Notes: generated by a model not told the origin, from the letters alone. A stretch of DNA of 64,000 nucleotides from Jannaschia marina (GCF_013404595.1 NZ_JABVAX010000001.1:496001-560000); one strand, 5' to 3'. Shown: positions 51,405 through 59,614, counted from the stretch's first letter. Translations and numbers: made by a program.

Positions 51405-51522
51405 GCGCGGTCCATCGTTTGGGGCGGGGCAGGAGGGAAAGTCGTTGCACGGGGTCCGGCGGAGTGCAACCATGACGCACCGACGCTGGGGGGCGAGGTG
51501 GCATGGTCTGGGAGACGCAGCG

Positions 51523-52536
51523 GTGAGCGACGCGACGACGTTCGAGCCGGGGTCCATCGGTTGGCTGAAGGCGCGGGTTCAGGAGATTTCCGGCCTGCAG
51601 GCCGAGCGGTTTTCAGCGCCGGGCGGGGTCGGGCGCGCCTCCGTTCGCGTCCACCTGAGCGACGGGACCACCGCGATCGCGACGCGCCGCGACACGCCCG
51701 CGCGCACCGAGACGGAGGCCGGCCTGCTGCAGGTTCTGTCCGCCGAGGGCGCGTCCGTGCCGAACGTTCTGGGCTATCGGGACGGGTTGCTCCTGCAGGA
51801 GGATCTGGGGCGCAATCGTCTCTCCTATGCCGTCGCCGGGGCCAGTGATGCAGATCGCCCGGCGCTCCTGCGGGCCGCGCTCACGGCGCTGCAGGGCTGT
51901 CGGGCCGCGATCGCGCGGCGACCGGAGGTGGCGGCCCGGCTTCCGGGTCTCGGCACCCGGTCGGGCTGGGCGGAGGATTTCGTGTCGCGCCCCTTCTTCC
52001 TGTCCGGAGATCTGTCGATCGCGATGCCCGCGGTGGACGCCGACGCTCTGGCGCAGTCGCTCGCGGCGGACCCGGTGACCTTCACCCGCTGGGACGCGCG
52101 TCTCGCCAACGCGACGCTGCGTGCCGACGGAACGGTCGCGTGGTTCGACTGGGCCGTCGCCGGATTGCGCGGTGGCGTCGAGGATCTGGGTGCGGCGCTC
52201 GCCGATGATTACTGCGACCTTGCGCCCGCGACGACGCTGGGCCTCCTCGGGGAGGTGCTGCCCGACGACGCGGCGCGCGGGCTGGCGCTGAGGACGGGGG
52301 TGCTCGTGGCGGCCAACCGGCTGGCGCGCATCCAACGGCGGATCGAGCGGGACGGATGGATCGACGCGGAGGAGGCGTTGCGCCTCGACCGGATGACGGC
52401 GGTTCCGGCGGTCGTGGCCGCCCTGACGGCGCGGATGTCCGCGCTCGCGACCGAGGATGCGCTGACCGCAGGTCTCGCGCCGTGGTTCGCTGCTGTGGGC
52501 GATGCGCTTCTGGCTCGGGCCGACCACGCGGCCTGA
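51523..52536 (+). CDS. Aminoglycoside phosphotransferase/choline-kinase-like protein
   Basis: This is a 337-residue protein of the protein-kinase-like APH superfamily. The catalytic loop that usually reads H-x-D-x4-N is here FTRWDARLANATLR, keeping Asp and Asn but replacing His with Trp. The following metal Asp is in VAWFDWAVAG. The N-terminal ATP site is weakly visible (APGGVGRASVRVHLSDG). The substrate is unknown; small-molecule or sugar kinase activity is the best guess. The GTG at 51523 follows GGGAG; ATG 51472 would add 17 residues. Confidence 0.75.
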   Translation: MSDATTFEPGSIGWLKARVQEISGLQAERFSAPGGVGRASVRVHLSDGTTAIATRRDTPARTETEAGLLQVLSAEGASVPNVLGYRDGLLLQEDLGRNRLSYAVAGASDADRPALLRAALTALQGCRAAIARRPEVAARLPGLGTRSGWAEDFVSRPFFLSGDLSIAMPAVDADALAQSLAADPVTFTRWDARLANATLRADGTVAWFDWAVAGLRGGVEDLGAALADDYCDLAPATTLGLLGEVLPDDAARGLALRTGVLVAANRLARIQRRIERDGWIDAEEALRLDRMTAVPAVVAALTARMSALATEDALTAGLAPWFAAVGDALLARADHAA

Positions 52537-52566
52537 TGCCTCGATCCCCGCGATCGCGCCGTCGGC

Positions 52567-53361
52567 TCAGGCCTCCGCGCGGATGACCCCGGCGAATTTC
52601 TCGAAGATGGCACCCGACCCGGCAAGGACGTGTCCTTCCTCCATCATCGTCTGTGCCGGGCGCATCGGTTCCACGAAACCGCCGGCTTCGCGCACGATGA
52701 GGATGCCGGTCGCGAACTCCCAGGGCTTCAGCCCGCGCTGCCAGAAGCCGTCCATCCGCCCGGCGGCGATATGGGCGAGGTCGAGCGAGGCGACGCCCGA
52801 CTGCCGCAGGCCCGCGACGGCCGGCATCAGCTGCGCGATGTCCTTGATCGCGGCGGGCAGGTATTTCCCACCCGCGGCGGGCAGGTTCGTTGCGAAGACG
52901 CAGTCGACGAGCGCGATGCGGCCCGAGACGCGCAGGCGCGTGCGTCCGTCGAGCCAGGCCCCGGTGCCCTTCTCGGCCCAGAAGAGTTCGTCGCGCAGCG
53001 GATCGTACGTCACCGCCGTCGCGATCTGCCCCTTGTGCCGGAGCGCGATCGACACGGCCCAATGGGGGATGCCGTGGAGAAAGTTCGCGGCCCCGTCGAG
53101 CGGGGTGATGACCCAGTGGCGGGTCGGGTCTGTCCCTTCCTCCTCGCCCGCGGCCGAGAGCCAGCCGTAGTTCTCGCGGGCGTGGGCAAGGTCGTCGCGC
53201 AGGATCTCCTCGGCCTTCGCGGCGGCCCGGGTGGTGAAGTCGCGCGGTTGCTTGACCCCGGTCTGCAGGTTCTCGACTTCGCCGAAGTCCTTCAGAAGGC
53301 TGCGCCCTGCCTTGCGGGCGGCCTTTATCATAACGTTGAGGTTGGCGCTGCCCTGCTGCAT
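52567..53361 (-). CDS. Inositol monophosphatase family protein with most metal ligands replaced
   Basis: This 264-residue protein is clearly SuhB/IMPase-like by overall sequence (NFLHGIPHWAVSIALRHKGQ, LDLAHIAAGRMDGFWQRGLK). The metal-binding motifs are altered. The E-E-(S/G)-G motif reads SAAGEEEG (residues 69-76), so both glutamates appear lost. D-P-L-D-G-T is T-P-L-D-G-A (86-91), keeping only the second Asp. The late P-W-D is PWEFATG. It should be catalytically poor and may serve a regulatory or structural role, as SuhB does in transcription. A normal paralogue would be expected elsewhere. Confidence 0.85.
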   Translation of the reverse strand: MQQGSANLNVMIKAARKAGRSLLKDFGEVENLQTGVKQPRDFTTRAAAKAEEILRDDLAHARENYGWLSAAGEEEGTDPTRHWVITPLDGAANFLHGIPHWAVSIALRHKGQIATAVTYDPLRDELFWAEKGTGAWLDGRTRLRVSGRIALVDCVFATNLPAAGGKYLPAAIKDIAQLMPAVAGLRQSGVASLDLAHIAAGRMDGFWQRGLKPWEFATGILIVREAGGFVEPMRPAQTMMEEGHVLAGSGAIFEKFAGVIRAEA

Positions 53362-53478
53362 CTCGTCGCTCCGAAGTCCGGTCAGAGGCTGCCTTTAGCC
53401 GAGGTCGCGGGCCGCGACCACCCCCAAGCGCCGCGGGGCGGACATGCTGGGGAAAGGACGCTCGGGCGGCCCGTGGCG

Positions 53479-53493
53479 TTAACCTTCGGTTTA
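53479..53493. promoter_or_regulatory. CtrA-like box between the IMPase-like gene and radC
   Basis: TTAACCTTCGGTTTA fits TTAA-N7-TTAA with one mismatch (TTTA). It lies about 50 bases ahead of the radC frame, in a 180-base divergent gap. radC has, as I recall, been linked to CtrA-controlled DNA-uptake genes in Rhodobacterales, so the placement is suggestive. It is a sequence match only. Confidence 0.45.
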
Positions 53494-53541
53494 CCATCGG
53501 CCGACTACCGTAAAAGGCGAGTCGTTTAACGAGTTTCGCCC

Positions 53542-54477
53542 TTGACGTCACCGCGCCATCCCTTGGCCCCTCTGGTCGGCCTGTTCACGCGCCGTCGCGC
53601 TGCGCCCGCGCCGCGTGATGCGGTAACCGGATTCGCCGAAGCGCGGCCGGACGGGTTGGCCGACCTCGAGGCGCGTCTGCCGCCGCCGGGCACCGAGACC
53701 GTGCCTGCGGCCGCCCCGGGTTGGCGACATCGCCGTCGCCTCGAGGGCAGCGAGAGCGCCGGCGGCGGGCTGGTGCGGCAGGCGGACGGGTCGATGCGCC
53801 CGCACTACTGGGGCCATCGGGAGCGGTTGCGCACGCGGTTCCTCGCCGGCGGGCACGTGGCGATGCCGGAATACGAGCTTCTGGAACTCGTCCTCTTCAA
53901 CGCGATCCCGCGGATCGACGTGAAGCCGCTTGCGAAGCGGCTTCTGGCCGCTTTCGGCGACCTCAACGGCGTCATCGCTGCGTCCGAGGCCAATCTTCTG
54001 AAGGTCGAGGGCGCGACGCCCAAGGTCTTCCTGCAGCTTCGTATGCTCGAGGCCATCGCACACCGCATGGGGCAGGCGAAGATCCTGCATCGCGAGGTTC
54101 TGTCGTCGTGGTCGGCGGTCGTCGACCATTGCCGCACGACCATGGCGCACCGCGACACCGAACAGTTCCGCGTTCTCTTCCTCGATCGGCGCAACCGGCT
54201 CATCGCGGACGAGGCGCAGGGCGAGGGGACGGTCGATCATGTGCCGGTCTATCCGCGCGAGGTCGCGCGTAGGGCGATCGAATTGAACGCGAGCGCGCTC
54301 GTCCTCGTCCATAACCATCCTTCGGGCGACGTGACGCCCAGCCGGGCGGACATAGAGATGACGGAGAAGATCGTGGCTGCCTGCGGCGCGCTCGACGTGG
54401 TCATCCACGATCACATGATTATCGGCCGCGACGAGGAAGTCTCCTTCCGCGCGCTCGGCCTGATCGCGGAGCGCTGA
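53542..54477 (+). CDS. radC: RadC family (UPF0758, JAB/MPN metalloprotease-fold) protein
   Basis: RadC-like proteins carry a helix-hairpin-helix region followed by an MPN domain with the JAMM metal motif. Here LELVLFNAIPRIDVKPLAKR and LKVEGATPKVF represent the first part, and VHNHPSGDVTPSRADIEMTE near residue 255 is the intact JAMM motif. The frame opens only at a TTG (53542), directly downstream of an in-frame stop (53527-53529). GTG 53701 or ATG 53794 (giving about 227 residues, the usual length) are alternatives. The 84 residues before that ATG are Pro/Arg rich and of doubtful conservation. Despite its name, RadC has no proven repair role. Confidence 0.88.
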   Translation: MTSPRHPLAPLVGLFTRRRAAPAPRDAVTGFAEARPDGLADLEARLPPPGTETVPAAAPGWRHRRRLEGSESAGGGLVRQADGSMRPHYWGHRERLRTRFLAGGHVAMPEYELLELVLFNAIPRIDVKPLAKRLLAAFGDLNGVIAASEANLLKVEGATPKVFLQLRMLEAIAHRMGQAKILHREVLSSWSAVVDHCRTTMAHRDTEQFRVLFLDRRNRLIADEAQGEGTVDHVPVYPREVARRAIELNASALVLVHNHPSGDVTPSRADIEMTEKIVAACGALDVVIHDHMIIGRDEEVSFRALGLIAER

Positions 54478-54507
54478 CGGGGCGGTCGTCCGCCCCGTGC
54501 GCGGGTC

Positions 54508-55176
54508 TCAGAAGTTCTGCGGGAACATCGCGCGCATGGCGGTCTCGTCCATCTCGGCCTTGAACTCGAACTTCGAGGCCCAGTCGCCGGCCTTTGCTGC
54601 GGCAGGACGCGCGTTCACCTTGTCGAACCACGCCTGCACGTTCGGATAGTTCGAAAGTCCGCCCTGGCTCTCCATCACGAAGCCCGCGGCGCGGACCCAG
54701 CCCCAGAGCGCGATGTCGGCGATGCCGTAATCCGGCCCACCCAGCCATTCCGACTTGCCCAGCCGCTCGTCGAGCACCTTGTAATGGCGCGCGATCTCCT
54801 TGGTGTAGCGATTGGTCGCGTAGTCACTGTCGGTATGGACGCGGGTGAAATGGACGCATTGGCCCGAGTAGGGTCCGATGCCGGAGGAGACGAAGAAGAA
54901 CCACGACAGCATCTCGCCCATCGCGGCCCCCTCGGCCGGGAGGAACTGCCCATGCTTCTGCGCGAGGTAGAGCAGGATCGCGCCCGAGTCGAACACCGCC
55001 TGACCGTCGTCCTCGATCGCCGGCAGCTTGGCGTTGGGGTTCACGGCGAGGAAGTCGGCCGTATGCTGCTCGCCCTTGCGGGTGTCGATTGGCACAATCT
55101 CGGGCGCGAGGCCCAGTTCCTCGATCATCAGCGCGACTTTGAAGGGGTTCGGCGTGGTGTGGAAATAAACTTTCAT
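54508..55176 (-). CDS. Glutathione S-transferase family protein
   Basis: This is a 222-residue protein with an N-terminal thioredoxin-like domain (MKVYFHTTPNPFKVALMIEE, then NAKLPAIEDDGQAVFDSGAI) and a helical C-terminal domain (DERLGKSEWLGGPDYGIADI). Pro in KLPAI and the Glu/Asp-Ser pair bind glutathione in the family. The layout is like bacterial YfcG/YghU-type enzymes, for which disulfide reductase activity is known. It diverges from a TetR gene across a region with two matching operators, so that regulator probably controls it. Confidence 0.92.
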   Translation of the reverse strand: MKVYFHTTPNPFKVALMIEELGLAPEIVPIDTRKGEQHTADFLAVNPNAKLPAIEDDGQAVFDSGAILLYLAQKHGQFLPAEGAAMGEMLSWFFFVSSGIGPYSGQCVHFTRVHTDSDYATNRYTKEIARHYKVLDERLGKSEWLGGPDYGIADIALWGWVRAAGFVMESQGGLSNYPNVQAWFDKVNARPAAAKAGDWASKFEFKAEMDETAMRAMFPQNF

Positions 55177-55209
55177 GGGGCCTCCGGGCCTGTCGGTTGA
55201 GAAGATGTG

Positions 55210-55261
55210 TAGTGACTGCTAAATTAAATTTGGATGGTCAAGAGTATTATAGTGAGCACTA
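55210..55261. promoter_or_regulatory. Two related palindromic operators in the GST/TetR gap
   Basis: A perfect palindrome TAGTG-AG-CACTA lies at 55250-55261 and a near-copy TAGTG-AC-TGCTA at 55210-55221, exactly 40 bases apart. The region between is AT-rich. Palindromes of this length and pairing are typical TetR-family operators. One overlaps the first codons of the regulator, the other the GST promoter side, so autorepression and control of the GST are likely. Confidence 0.65.
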
Positions 55262-55833
55262 AAGAAAAGAAACGGGGTCGTCCTCGCGCCTTCGACGTCG
55301 AGGCCGGTCTCGACGTCGCGCTGAAGGCCTTTGCCGCGCGCGGGTACGATGCCGTGGGCGTCGCCGATCTCTGCGCGCAGCTTGGCGTGAAGCCGCCCAG
55401 TCTCTATGCGGCCTATGGCTCCAAGCGCCGGCTCTTCGAAATGGCCATCGCGCGTTACGGCGCGGGAACGGCGGCGATCTATGATGCGGCGACGGCCGAG
55501 GCTACGGATCTGCCCGACCTCCGACGCCGCGTGCTGACGGCGGCGCTCGATCTCTACCTGCGGGACGGCGGGCTCGGGTGCCTCGTTCTGGGCACGATGG
55601 CCAGTACTGCCGAGCCCGAGTTGCGCGCCACGCTCGGCGGCATCGTCGAGGCGAGACGGGACGCGATGGTCGCACGGGCCATGGCCCTCGGCGCGGACGA
55701 GGCCGAGGCGCGGGCGGAGGTCATGGCGATTTCCGTCGCGATGATGGGGCTGTCGGCGGCGGCGCGGTCGGGGCTCGACGCGGAGGGCTTGCGGGCCGCG
55801 CTGGATCGGCTGATCGACGGGGCGGGCCCGTGA
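55234..55833 (+). CDS. TetR/AcrR family transcriptional regulator
   Basis: This is a 199-residue repressor with an N-terminal helix-turn-helix (AFAARGYDAVGVADLCAQLG, then VKPPSLYAAYGSKRRLFEMA) and a helical ligand domain. The basic N terminus KKRGRPRAF is usual for the family. The ATG at 55234 has a poor SD. GTG 55252, preceded by AAGAG, would drop six residues and is an equal candidate; the operator at 55250-55261 overlaps it. It ends three bases before the stop of the convergent metR-like gene. Confidence 0.9.
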   Translation: MVKSIIVSTKEKKRGRPRAFDVEAGLDVALKAFAARGYDAVGVADLCAQLGVKPPSLYAAYGSKRRLFEMAIARYGAGTAAIYDAATAEATDLPDLRRRVLTAALDLYLRDGGLGCLVLGTMASTAEPELRATLGGIVEARRDAMVARAMALGADEAEARAEVMAISVAMMGLSAAARSGLDAEGLRAALDRLIDGAGP

Positions 55834-55836
55834 GTG

Positions 55837-56763
55837 TCACGAGACCAGATCCTGCCCCCGCTGCAGCTTGAGCGGCTCGGTTCGCATCAGTCGCAGGACG
55901 TTCGCCATGAAGGGCTTGGCCGCGTCCGTCTCGCGCACGGCTGCGTAGAGCCGCCGGGTGAGTCCCGTCTCCGTCAGCGGCCGGGTCACGTAGTCGGAAT
56001 TGTAGCGCACCTCCCGCACGACCCAGTCGGGCAGGACCGAGACACCCCGGTTCGACGCCACGAGAAGGAGGATCACCGCCGTCAGCTCCACCTGCCGCAG
56101 CGCCGCCGGCTCGACACCCGCGGGCGTCAGGAGCTGCGAGAAGACGTCGAGGCGCGGGCGCTCGACCGGGTAGGTGATCAGCGTCTCGCCGGCGAAGTCC
56201 TCGGCTTCGACGAAGGGTTTCGCGGCGAGCGGATGGGCGGCGGAGGCAAGGAAGACCGGTTCGTAGTCGAAGAGCGGCGCGAACTCGACGCCCGGCAGAT
56301 CGGCGGGGTCGGAGGAAACGACGAGATCGACCTCCTCCTTCTGGAGCGCGGGCAGCGCCTGGAACTGGAGACCGGGGCGGATGTCGACGTCGACGTCGGG
56401 CCAGGCGCGGCGGAACTGCTCGAGCACCGGGAACAGCCATTCGAAACAGGCGTGGCATTCGATGGCGATGTGCAGCCGCCCGGTGCGTCCCGTCTTCAGG
56501 CCGGCGAAATCCGCCTCCACGGCCTCCACCTGCGGCAGCACCTCCTCGGCCAGCCGCAGGAGCCGCTGGCCCGCCGCCGAGAGCGTCATCGGCTTCGAGC
56601 GGCGCACGAAGAGTTCCATCCCGATCTGTTCCTCGAGGTTCTTGACCTGATGCGAGAGCGCCGACTGCGTGATGTTGAGCCGCTCCGCCGCCCGCGCGAG
56701 CCCGCCGCATTCGGAGATGGCGCGGATCGTGCGAAGGTGGCGGAATTCGAGGTGGAGCTTCAT
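55837..56763 (-). CDS. metR: LysR family regulator MetR-like
   Basis: This is a protein of about 308 residues with the N-terminal winged helix RAAERLNITQSALSHQVKNL. The effector domain contains VELTAVILLLVASNRGVSVL, a segment typical of MetR, the methionine-pathway activator. It is divergent from metF, a MetR target, which supports the name. I prefer ATG 56763 (MKLHLEFRHLRTI), as homologues start there. ATGs at 56781 and 56787 are possible and none has a good SD. The 95-base gap to metF holds the inverted repeat CTCAT (56777-56781) and ATGAG (56798-56802). Confidence 0.88.
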   Translation of the reverse strand: MKLHLEFRHLRTIRAISECGGLARAAERLNITQSALSHQVKNLEEQIGMELFVRRSKPMTLSAAGQRLLRLAEEVLPQVEAVEADFAGLKTGRTGRLHIAIECHACFEWLFPVLEQFRRAWPDVDVDIRPGLQFQALPALQKEEVDLVVSSDPADLPGVEFAPLFDYEPVFLASAAHPLAAKPFVEAEDFAGETLITYPVERPRLDVFSQLLTPAGVEPAALRQVELTAVILLLVASNRGVSVLPDWVVREVRYNSDYVTRPLTETGLTRRLYAAVRETDAAKPFMANVLRLMRTEPLKLQRGQDLVS

Positions 56764-56858
56764 TTCTCGCGCCCGGCTCATGTTCATGTTGAGGATTATG
56801 AGCCTGTCTCACGAAACCGGGTTGGGGCACAAGAGAAGAGAGCCAAGAGGACAGATCC

Positions 56859-57722
56859 ATGCCGACCCCCGCCGTCTCCTTCGAATTCTTCCCGCCGAAG
56901 TCGCTTGCCGGCTCCTTCCGTCTTTGGGACTGCGTCAGTACGCTGGCCCCGCTCGCGCCCGAGTGGGTCTCCGTCACCTACGGGGCCGGGGGCACTACGC
57001 GCGAGTTGACGCGCGAGGCCGTGGGCGCGATCGGCGCGCAGTTCGGCCTGCGCGTGGCGGGCCATCTGACCTGCGTGGACGCGAGCCGCGCGGAGACACT
57101 CGCGGTCGCGGAGGGCTTCCGCGCTGCCGGTGTGGAGGACATCGTCGCACTTCGGGGCGACCCGCCGAAGGCAGCCGACGGCTTCACGCCGCACCCCGAC
57201 GGCTTCCGCAACTCCGTCGAGCTGATCGGTGCGCTCGCGGATCGGGGGTTCAACGTCGGGGTCGGGGCCTATCCCGACGTGCATCCCGAGGCGCGCGACG
57301 CGCAGGCCGATATCGACTGGCTCAAGGCCAAGGTCGACGCGGGGGCCCGAGAGGCGATCACACAGTTCTTCTTCGACGCGGAGACCTTCCTGCGGTTCCG
57401 CGACCGCTGCGCCGCCGCCGGCATCGACGCCCCGATCGTGCCCGGCCTCCTGCCGATCGAGGACTGGGCCAAGGCGTCGCGGTTCGCCGAGGCCTGTGGC
57501 GCGACGATCCCCGACGACCTGCGCGCGGCCTTCGAGGTGGCCTTGCGCGACGACCGGGCCGATCTCCTCGCCATCGCGCAGGCGGCCGAACTGGCCGACC
57601 GTCTGGTGGAGGAGGGCTGCCATCACCTGCACTTCTACACGCTCAACCGCCCCGAACTGACCCGCGACGTCTGTGCGGCTCTCGGGGTCGTCCCCCGACC
57701 CTCGCTGAGCCGCGTCGCCTGA
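56859..57722 (+). CDS. metF: Methylenetetrahydrofolate reductase MetF
   Basis: MetF reduces 5,10-methylene-THF to 5-methyl-THF for methionine synthesis, using FAD and NAD(P)H. The 287-residue protein begins MPTPAVSFEFFPPKSLAGSF, the family's N-terminal strand with the catalytic Glu. It carries WVSVTYGAGGTTRELT and the folate-site DIVALRGDPPKA. The TIM-barrel C terminus reads GCHHLHFYTLNRPELTRDVC. Typical length for this group. It is divergent from metR and followed by a strong hairpin. Confidence 0.95.
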   Translation: MPTPAVSFEFFPPKSLAGSFRLWDCVSTLAPLAPEWVSVTYGAGGTTRELTREAVGAIGAQFGLRVAGHLTCVDASRAETLAVAEGFRAAGVEDIVALRGDPPKAADGFTPHPDGFRNSVELIGALADRGFNVGVGAYPDVHPEARDAQADIDWLKAKVDAGAREAITQFFFDAETFLRFRDRCAAAGIDAPIVPGLLPIEDWAKASRFAEACGATIPDDLRAAFEVALRDDRADLLAIAQAAELADRLVEEGCHHLHFYTLNRPELTRDVCAALGVVPRPSLSRVA

Positions 57723-57757
57723 GGCCACTGGTTCCCCACCAACGGGGCGGTTACTGT

Positions 57758-57789
57758 CCCCGGAAAGCGCGCCTTTCCGGGGATCTTTC
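57758..57789 (+). terminator. Hairpin terminator after metF, abutting the next start codon
   Basis: A perfect ten-base stem, CCCCGGAAAG (57758-57767) and CTTTCCGGGG (57773-57782), with a CGCGC loop is followed by ATCTTTC. It has the form of an intrinsic terminator, although its T-run is short. The stem ends only seven bases before the ATG of the thioesterase gene. It could therefore also hide that gene's ribosome-binding bases. Confidence 0.75.
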
Positions 57790-58263
57790 ATGTTCGCGAC
57801 CACGTCATCTGGGCTTGCCAACCGCGAGACGCTTTTGTCGATGTCGGGCCTCGCCTTCATGGAGGCGATGAAGGACGGCACCCTGCCGCATCCGCCCATT
57901 GCCCAGGGTCTCAACTACCGTGTCGATGTCGTCGAGCCGGGCCGCGTGACCTTCGTCGGCGCGCCGTCCTTCGCCCATTGCAACCCGATGGGCACGGTCC
58001 ACGGCGGCTGGTACGGCACGCTCCTCGACAGCGCGATGGCCTGCGCGGTGATGACGACGGTGCCGCGGGGCAGTTTCTACACGACACTCGAATACAAGGT
58101 GAACCTCGTGCGCAGCATTCCCCTCGATACGGAGATCGTGGCCGAGGGCGTCGTGCAGCACGGTGGCCGGTCGACCGGCGTGGCGGAGGGCACGATCCGG
58201 GGGCGGGCGGACGGCAAGCTCTACGCGACGGGCTCGACCACCTGCCTGGTGATGGCGGGCTGA
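57790..58263 (+). CDS. PaaI family (hotdog fold) thioesterase
   Basis: This is a 157-residue protein with the hotdog-fold motif AHCNPMGTVHGGWYGTLLDS, where Asn, His-Gly-Gly and Asp belong to the acyl-CoA thioesterase active site. The N-terminal GLAFMEAMKDGTLPHPPIAQ matches the usual start of PaaI-like proteins. The CoA substrate is unknown. The start at 57790 lies behind a strong hairpin with no separate SD; ATG 57841 is an alternative that still keeps the domain. Directly downstream is a remnant of a related gene. Confidence 0.9.
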   Translation: MFATTSSGLANRETLLSMSGLAFMEAMKDGTLPHPPIAQGLNYRVDVVEPGRVTFVGAPSFAHCNPMGTVHGGWYGTLLDSAMACAVMTTVPRGSFYTTLEYKVNLVRSIPLDTEIVAEGVVQHGGRSTGVAEGTIRGRADGKLYATGSTTCLVMAG

Positions 58264-58266
58264 CGC

Positions 58267-58464
58267 ATGGACCTGCGGGCAAGGATCGAAGCGAGCTTCG
58301 CGCGGCAGGGTATGATGCGCACCCTCGGGGCGGAGCTTCTCTCGGTCGAGGCGGGCGAGGTCAGGGTCGGTGCGGACGTGACGGAAGGCAGCGCGCAGCA
58401 GCAAGGGGCGGGCCACGCGCAAGTGGCCACGGCGCTCGGCACGATGGTTCCGGTCCGGGCATGA
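58267..58464 (+). pseudogene. Remnant of a second PaaI-type thioesterase
   Basis: A 65-residue frame starts MDLRARIEASFARQGMMRTL and runs into GAELLSVEAGEVRVGADVTE and SAQQQGAGHAQVATALG. This matches the N-terminal half of a hotdog thioesterase, whose active-site region normally reads QQHGFxHAG. It then ends in an unrelated tail (TMVPVRA) at the ACT gene start. The catalytic second half is missing, so it is almost certainly a decayed copy. It overlaps the ACT gene by ATGA, perhaps kept only for translational coupling. Confidence 0.7.
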
Positions 58465-58865
58465 CGGGTGAGCGCGACATCGACGTCCTGATGGCGACGC
58501 TGGAACCGGTCCTCGACCCGGAAATCTGGGTTTTCGCCACGCTGACCGACCGGGCGCGCGCCCACGACATCGAGGCGATCCTGCGGTTCGAGGAGGCGGA
58601 GGGCACCACGCTCGTTGTCACGGAAACCACGGCGCAGAGTGAGGGTCTGGACGCCGTCTTCCGGTCGCGGCGGATCACGCTGAACGTGCACTCGGCGCTC
58701 GACGCGGTGGGGTTCCTCGCGCCGATCGCGACGCGTCTGGCGGCGGCTGGGATGGGTGTGAACCCGGTTGCCGGGTTCTTCCACGATCATCTGTTCGTGC
58801 CGGCCGACCGGGCGGAGGATGCGATGCACATCCTTCACGAGATGCGGGACGCCGCGCGGCGCTGA
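58461..58865 (+). CDS. ACT domain-containing protein
   Basis: This is a 134-residue small protein consisting of two ACT-like halves, ERDIDVLMATLEPVLDPEIW and TLVVTETTAQSEGLD, followed by the binding part AGMGVNPVAGFFHDHLFVPA. It resembles the free-standing ACT proteins annotated as DUF2241-like. The ligand, usually an amino acid, is unknown. The start at 58461 (MTGERDID) overlaps the thioesterase remnant's stop. It ends four bases from the convergent DsbA gene. Confidence 0.82.
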   Translation: MTGERDIDVLMATLEPVLDPEIWVFATLTDRARAHDIEAILRFEEAEGTTLVVTETTAQSEGLDAVFRSRRITLNVHSALDAVGFLAPIATRLAAAGMGVNPVAGFFHDHLFVPADRAEDAMHILHEMRDAARR

Positions 58866-58869
58866 GGCG

Positions 58870-59595
58870 TCAGCCCTCCTCGCGCGCCGCGTCGACGATG
58901 CTCTGCAGGCGGTCGGCATCCACGAAGCCCGGCACCAGCGTTTCGCCGATGACGAAGCTCGGCGTGCCGGTGAAGCCAAGAGATTGCGCCAGCTCGCGCG
59001 TCGTGGCGAGGTGTTCCTCCACCGCGTCGCTGTCCATGTCGAAGCGCAGCTTCTCCGTGTCGAGGCCAAGCTCCGTCGCGATCTGCATCACGCTCGCCTC
59101 GTCGATGCGCGCGGAACTACTCATGAGCGCCTTGTGCATCTCGTCGTACTTGCCCTGCTCGCGGGCGGCGAGTGCGGCGCGGGCTCCGAAGATCGAGCCT
59201 TCCGACAGGATCGGCCATTCGCGGTAGACGATCCGGACGTCGGTATCCGCGGCCAACAGCGCTTCGACCTCGGGGCTGGCGCGGCGGCAGAAGCCGCAGT
59301 TGTAGTCGAAGAACTCGATCAGGGTGACGGAGCCGTCGGGGTTCCCCGCGACCGGGGCGTTCGGATCGTTCTCCAGCACGTCGCGGCTCGACGACAGCGT
59401 CGCCTCCGCCTGAGCCTCGGCATCGGCCGCGTCGCGCGCGCGCAGGATCTCGACCGCCTCCATGATGATCTCCGGGTTTTCCAGGATCGCTTCGAGTGCG
59501 AGCTTCTTGACGTCGTTGGGCGTCAGCTCCTGCGCCGTCGCGGGAAGCGGGACGGCGAGCGCGGCAAGGAGGGGCAGGGCGAGAAGGGGGCGCAT
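58870..59595 (-). CDS. DsbA family periplasmic thiol oxidoreductase (ScsC/Com1-like)
   Basis: This is a 241-residue protein with a signal peptide (MRPLLALPLLAALAVPLPAT). A charged helical N-terminal segment is typical of trimeric ScsC-type proteins. The thioredoxin domain has the redox site FFDYNCGFCRRASPEVEALL and the cis-Pro loop GFTGTPSFVIGETLVPG. It is divergent from an ScsB-like gene, so it probably receives electrons from it in the periplasm. Whether it acts as oxidase or isomerase cannot be read here. Confidence 0.9.
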   Translation of the reverse strand: MRPLLALPLLAALAVPLPATAQELTPNDVKKLALEAILENPEIIMEAVEILRARDAADAEAQAEATLSSSRDVLENDPNAPVAGNPDGSVTLIEFFDYNCGFCRRASPEVEALLAADTDVRIVYREWPILSEGSIFGARAALAAREQGKYDEMHKALMSSSARIDEASVMQIATELGLDTEKLRFDMDSDAVEEHLATTRELAQSLGFTGTPSFVIGETLVPGFVDADRLQSIVDAAREEG

Positions 59596-59614
59596 CGGTT
59601 GTCCTTTGCGAGGG

